Below are positions 4,891 through 5,128 of a stretch of DNA of 5,128 nucleotides, in pieces. The translations under genes were made by a program, and so were the position numbers. How positions within the stretch are numbered: the stretch's first letter is position 1; every line of letters begins with the position of its first letter. Origin of the DNA: Nitriliruptoraceae bacterium (GTDB lineage Bacteria; Actinomycetota; Nitriliruptoria; Nitriliruptorales; Nitriliruptoraceae); contig SKLC01000102.1 of NCBI GenBank assembly GCA_007123425.1, positions 1 through 5,128 on the forward strand, given 5' to 3'. Below the pieces are notes generated by a model. The model saw only the letters and a program-made list of their open reading frames with translations. It was not told the DNA's origin and did no database searches.

Positions 4891-5128
4891 CGCGATCCCT
4901 CCCCGTCGCCGTCCGGCGGGGGAGCGGCGTCGGCGTCGTGGTCCTCCCAGTGGCCGAGGTCGCCCACCGAGGGGTGGCCGGCGTCGGTGGTGCCCACCCG
5001 GTGGTCGTGCTGCTCACGGGCGGGTGCCGGCGGCACGGCCATGGCGACCACCGCACCCAGCGAGGCCGCCACGATCGGCACCCCCGGCGGGGTCACGGGC
5101 GCCAGGCCCAGCGCCAGGGCCGTGCCCA
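4887..5128 (-). CDS. azlC: AzlC family protein, C-terminal part, with His/Asp-rich tail
   Basis: The reading frame enters from the right edge of the window, so only the last 80 or so codons are seen. The visible part begins GTALALGLAPVTPPGVPIVAASLGAVVAMAV, two hydrophobic stretches joined by a proline-rich turn, as in the final helices of AzlC. AzlC is the large subunit of the branched-chain amino acid exporter and is nearly always paired with AzlD, which follows here with a 4-base overlap; that pairing carries most of the assignment. After the last helix comes a hydrophilic extension of about 48 residues, with QHDHRV, GHPSVGDLGHWEDHDADA and PPPDGDGEGSR, holding five histidines and many acidic residues. 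AzlC proteins usually end soon after the last helix. The GTG at 5096 is an internal valine, not a start. Confidence 0.78.
   Translation of the reverse strand, partial: GTALALGLAPVTPPGVPIVAASLGAVVAMAVPPAPAREQHDHRVGTTDAGHPSVGDLGHWEDHDADAAPPPDGDGEGSR
4897..4904 (-). promoter_or_regulatory. Internal ribosome binding site of azlD
   Basis: The reverse strand reads GGGGAGGG six bases before the ATG at 4890. It lies inside the last codons of the AzlC gene, so AzlD can be translated both by coupling and by direct initiation. Confidence 0.6.

Noticed and set aside
4424..5056. Reverse-strand frame of 210 codons over azlD and azlC
   Set aside because: Its sequence is low-complexity Arg/Ala/Gly-rich, while the competing frames encode the paired AzlC and AzlD proteins with a 4-base overlap.
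1..5128. Mobile element, CRISPR array, toxin-antitoxin pair or defence system around the WYL regulator
   Set aside because: No transposase, integrase, terminal repeats, regularly spaced repeats or defence effector is visible, and all neighbours are ordinary chromosomal families.

Overview
This is a very GC-rich window, probably chromosomal DNA of an actinobacterium or a similar high-GC lineage. I base that on the base composition, on TANNNT-type -10 hexamers (TACGGT, TAGGGT), on a regulator that looks leaderless, and on the WYL, DinB and cupin sequence styles. Species cannot be told. Coding density is high. There is no tRNA, rRNA, CRISPR array, insertion sequence or integrase, and no composition break. 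I read it as an ordinary housekeeping and accessory stretch, and I did not find a convincing new defence or mobile system.

Layout from left to right. Positions 1-78 are the leader or upstream end of a ribonuclease HI gene (79-537, +). A 63-bp gap with a hairpin-like inverted repeat follows, then a WYL-domain transcriptional regulator (601-1581, +), probably translated from a leaderless mRNA. Convergent to it is a GNAT acetyltransferase (1687-2277, -). A 101-bp divergent gap carries a perfect 8-bp-arm inverted repeat and separates the GNAT gene from a DinB-fold protein (2379-2948, +). The DinB gene runs tail to tail into a small single-domain cupin (2971-3312, -). A 207-bp divergent promoter region follows, then an acidic lipoprotein (3520-4503, +) that resembles the DUF6263 group. 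After a strong convergent hairpin come AzlD (4576-4890, -) and the C-terminal part of AzlC (4887-5128, -, cut by the window edge). These two overlap by 4 bases and form the only clear operon.

The genes are mostly single transcription units in alternating orientation, so few functional links can be drawn. AzlC and AzlD should form a branched-chain amino acid exporter. The GNAT and DinB genes share an intergenic region with one symmetric site and may be co-regulated. The cupin and the lipoprotein also diverge from a shared region. The most notable points are the symmetric operator-like sites at 567-588 and 2318-2338, the His/Asp-rich tail on AzlC, the atypical metal motif of the cupin, and the uncharacterised lipoprotein.
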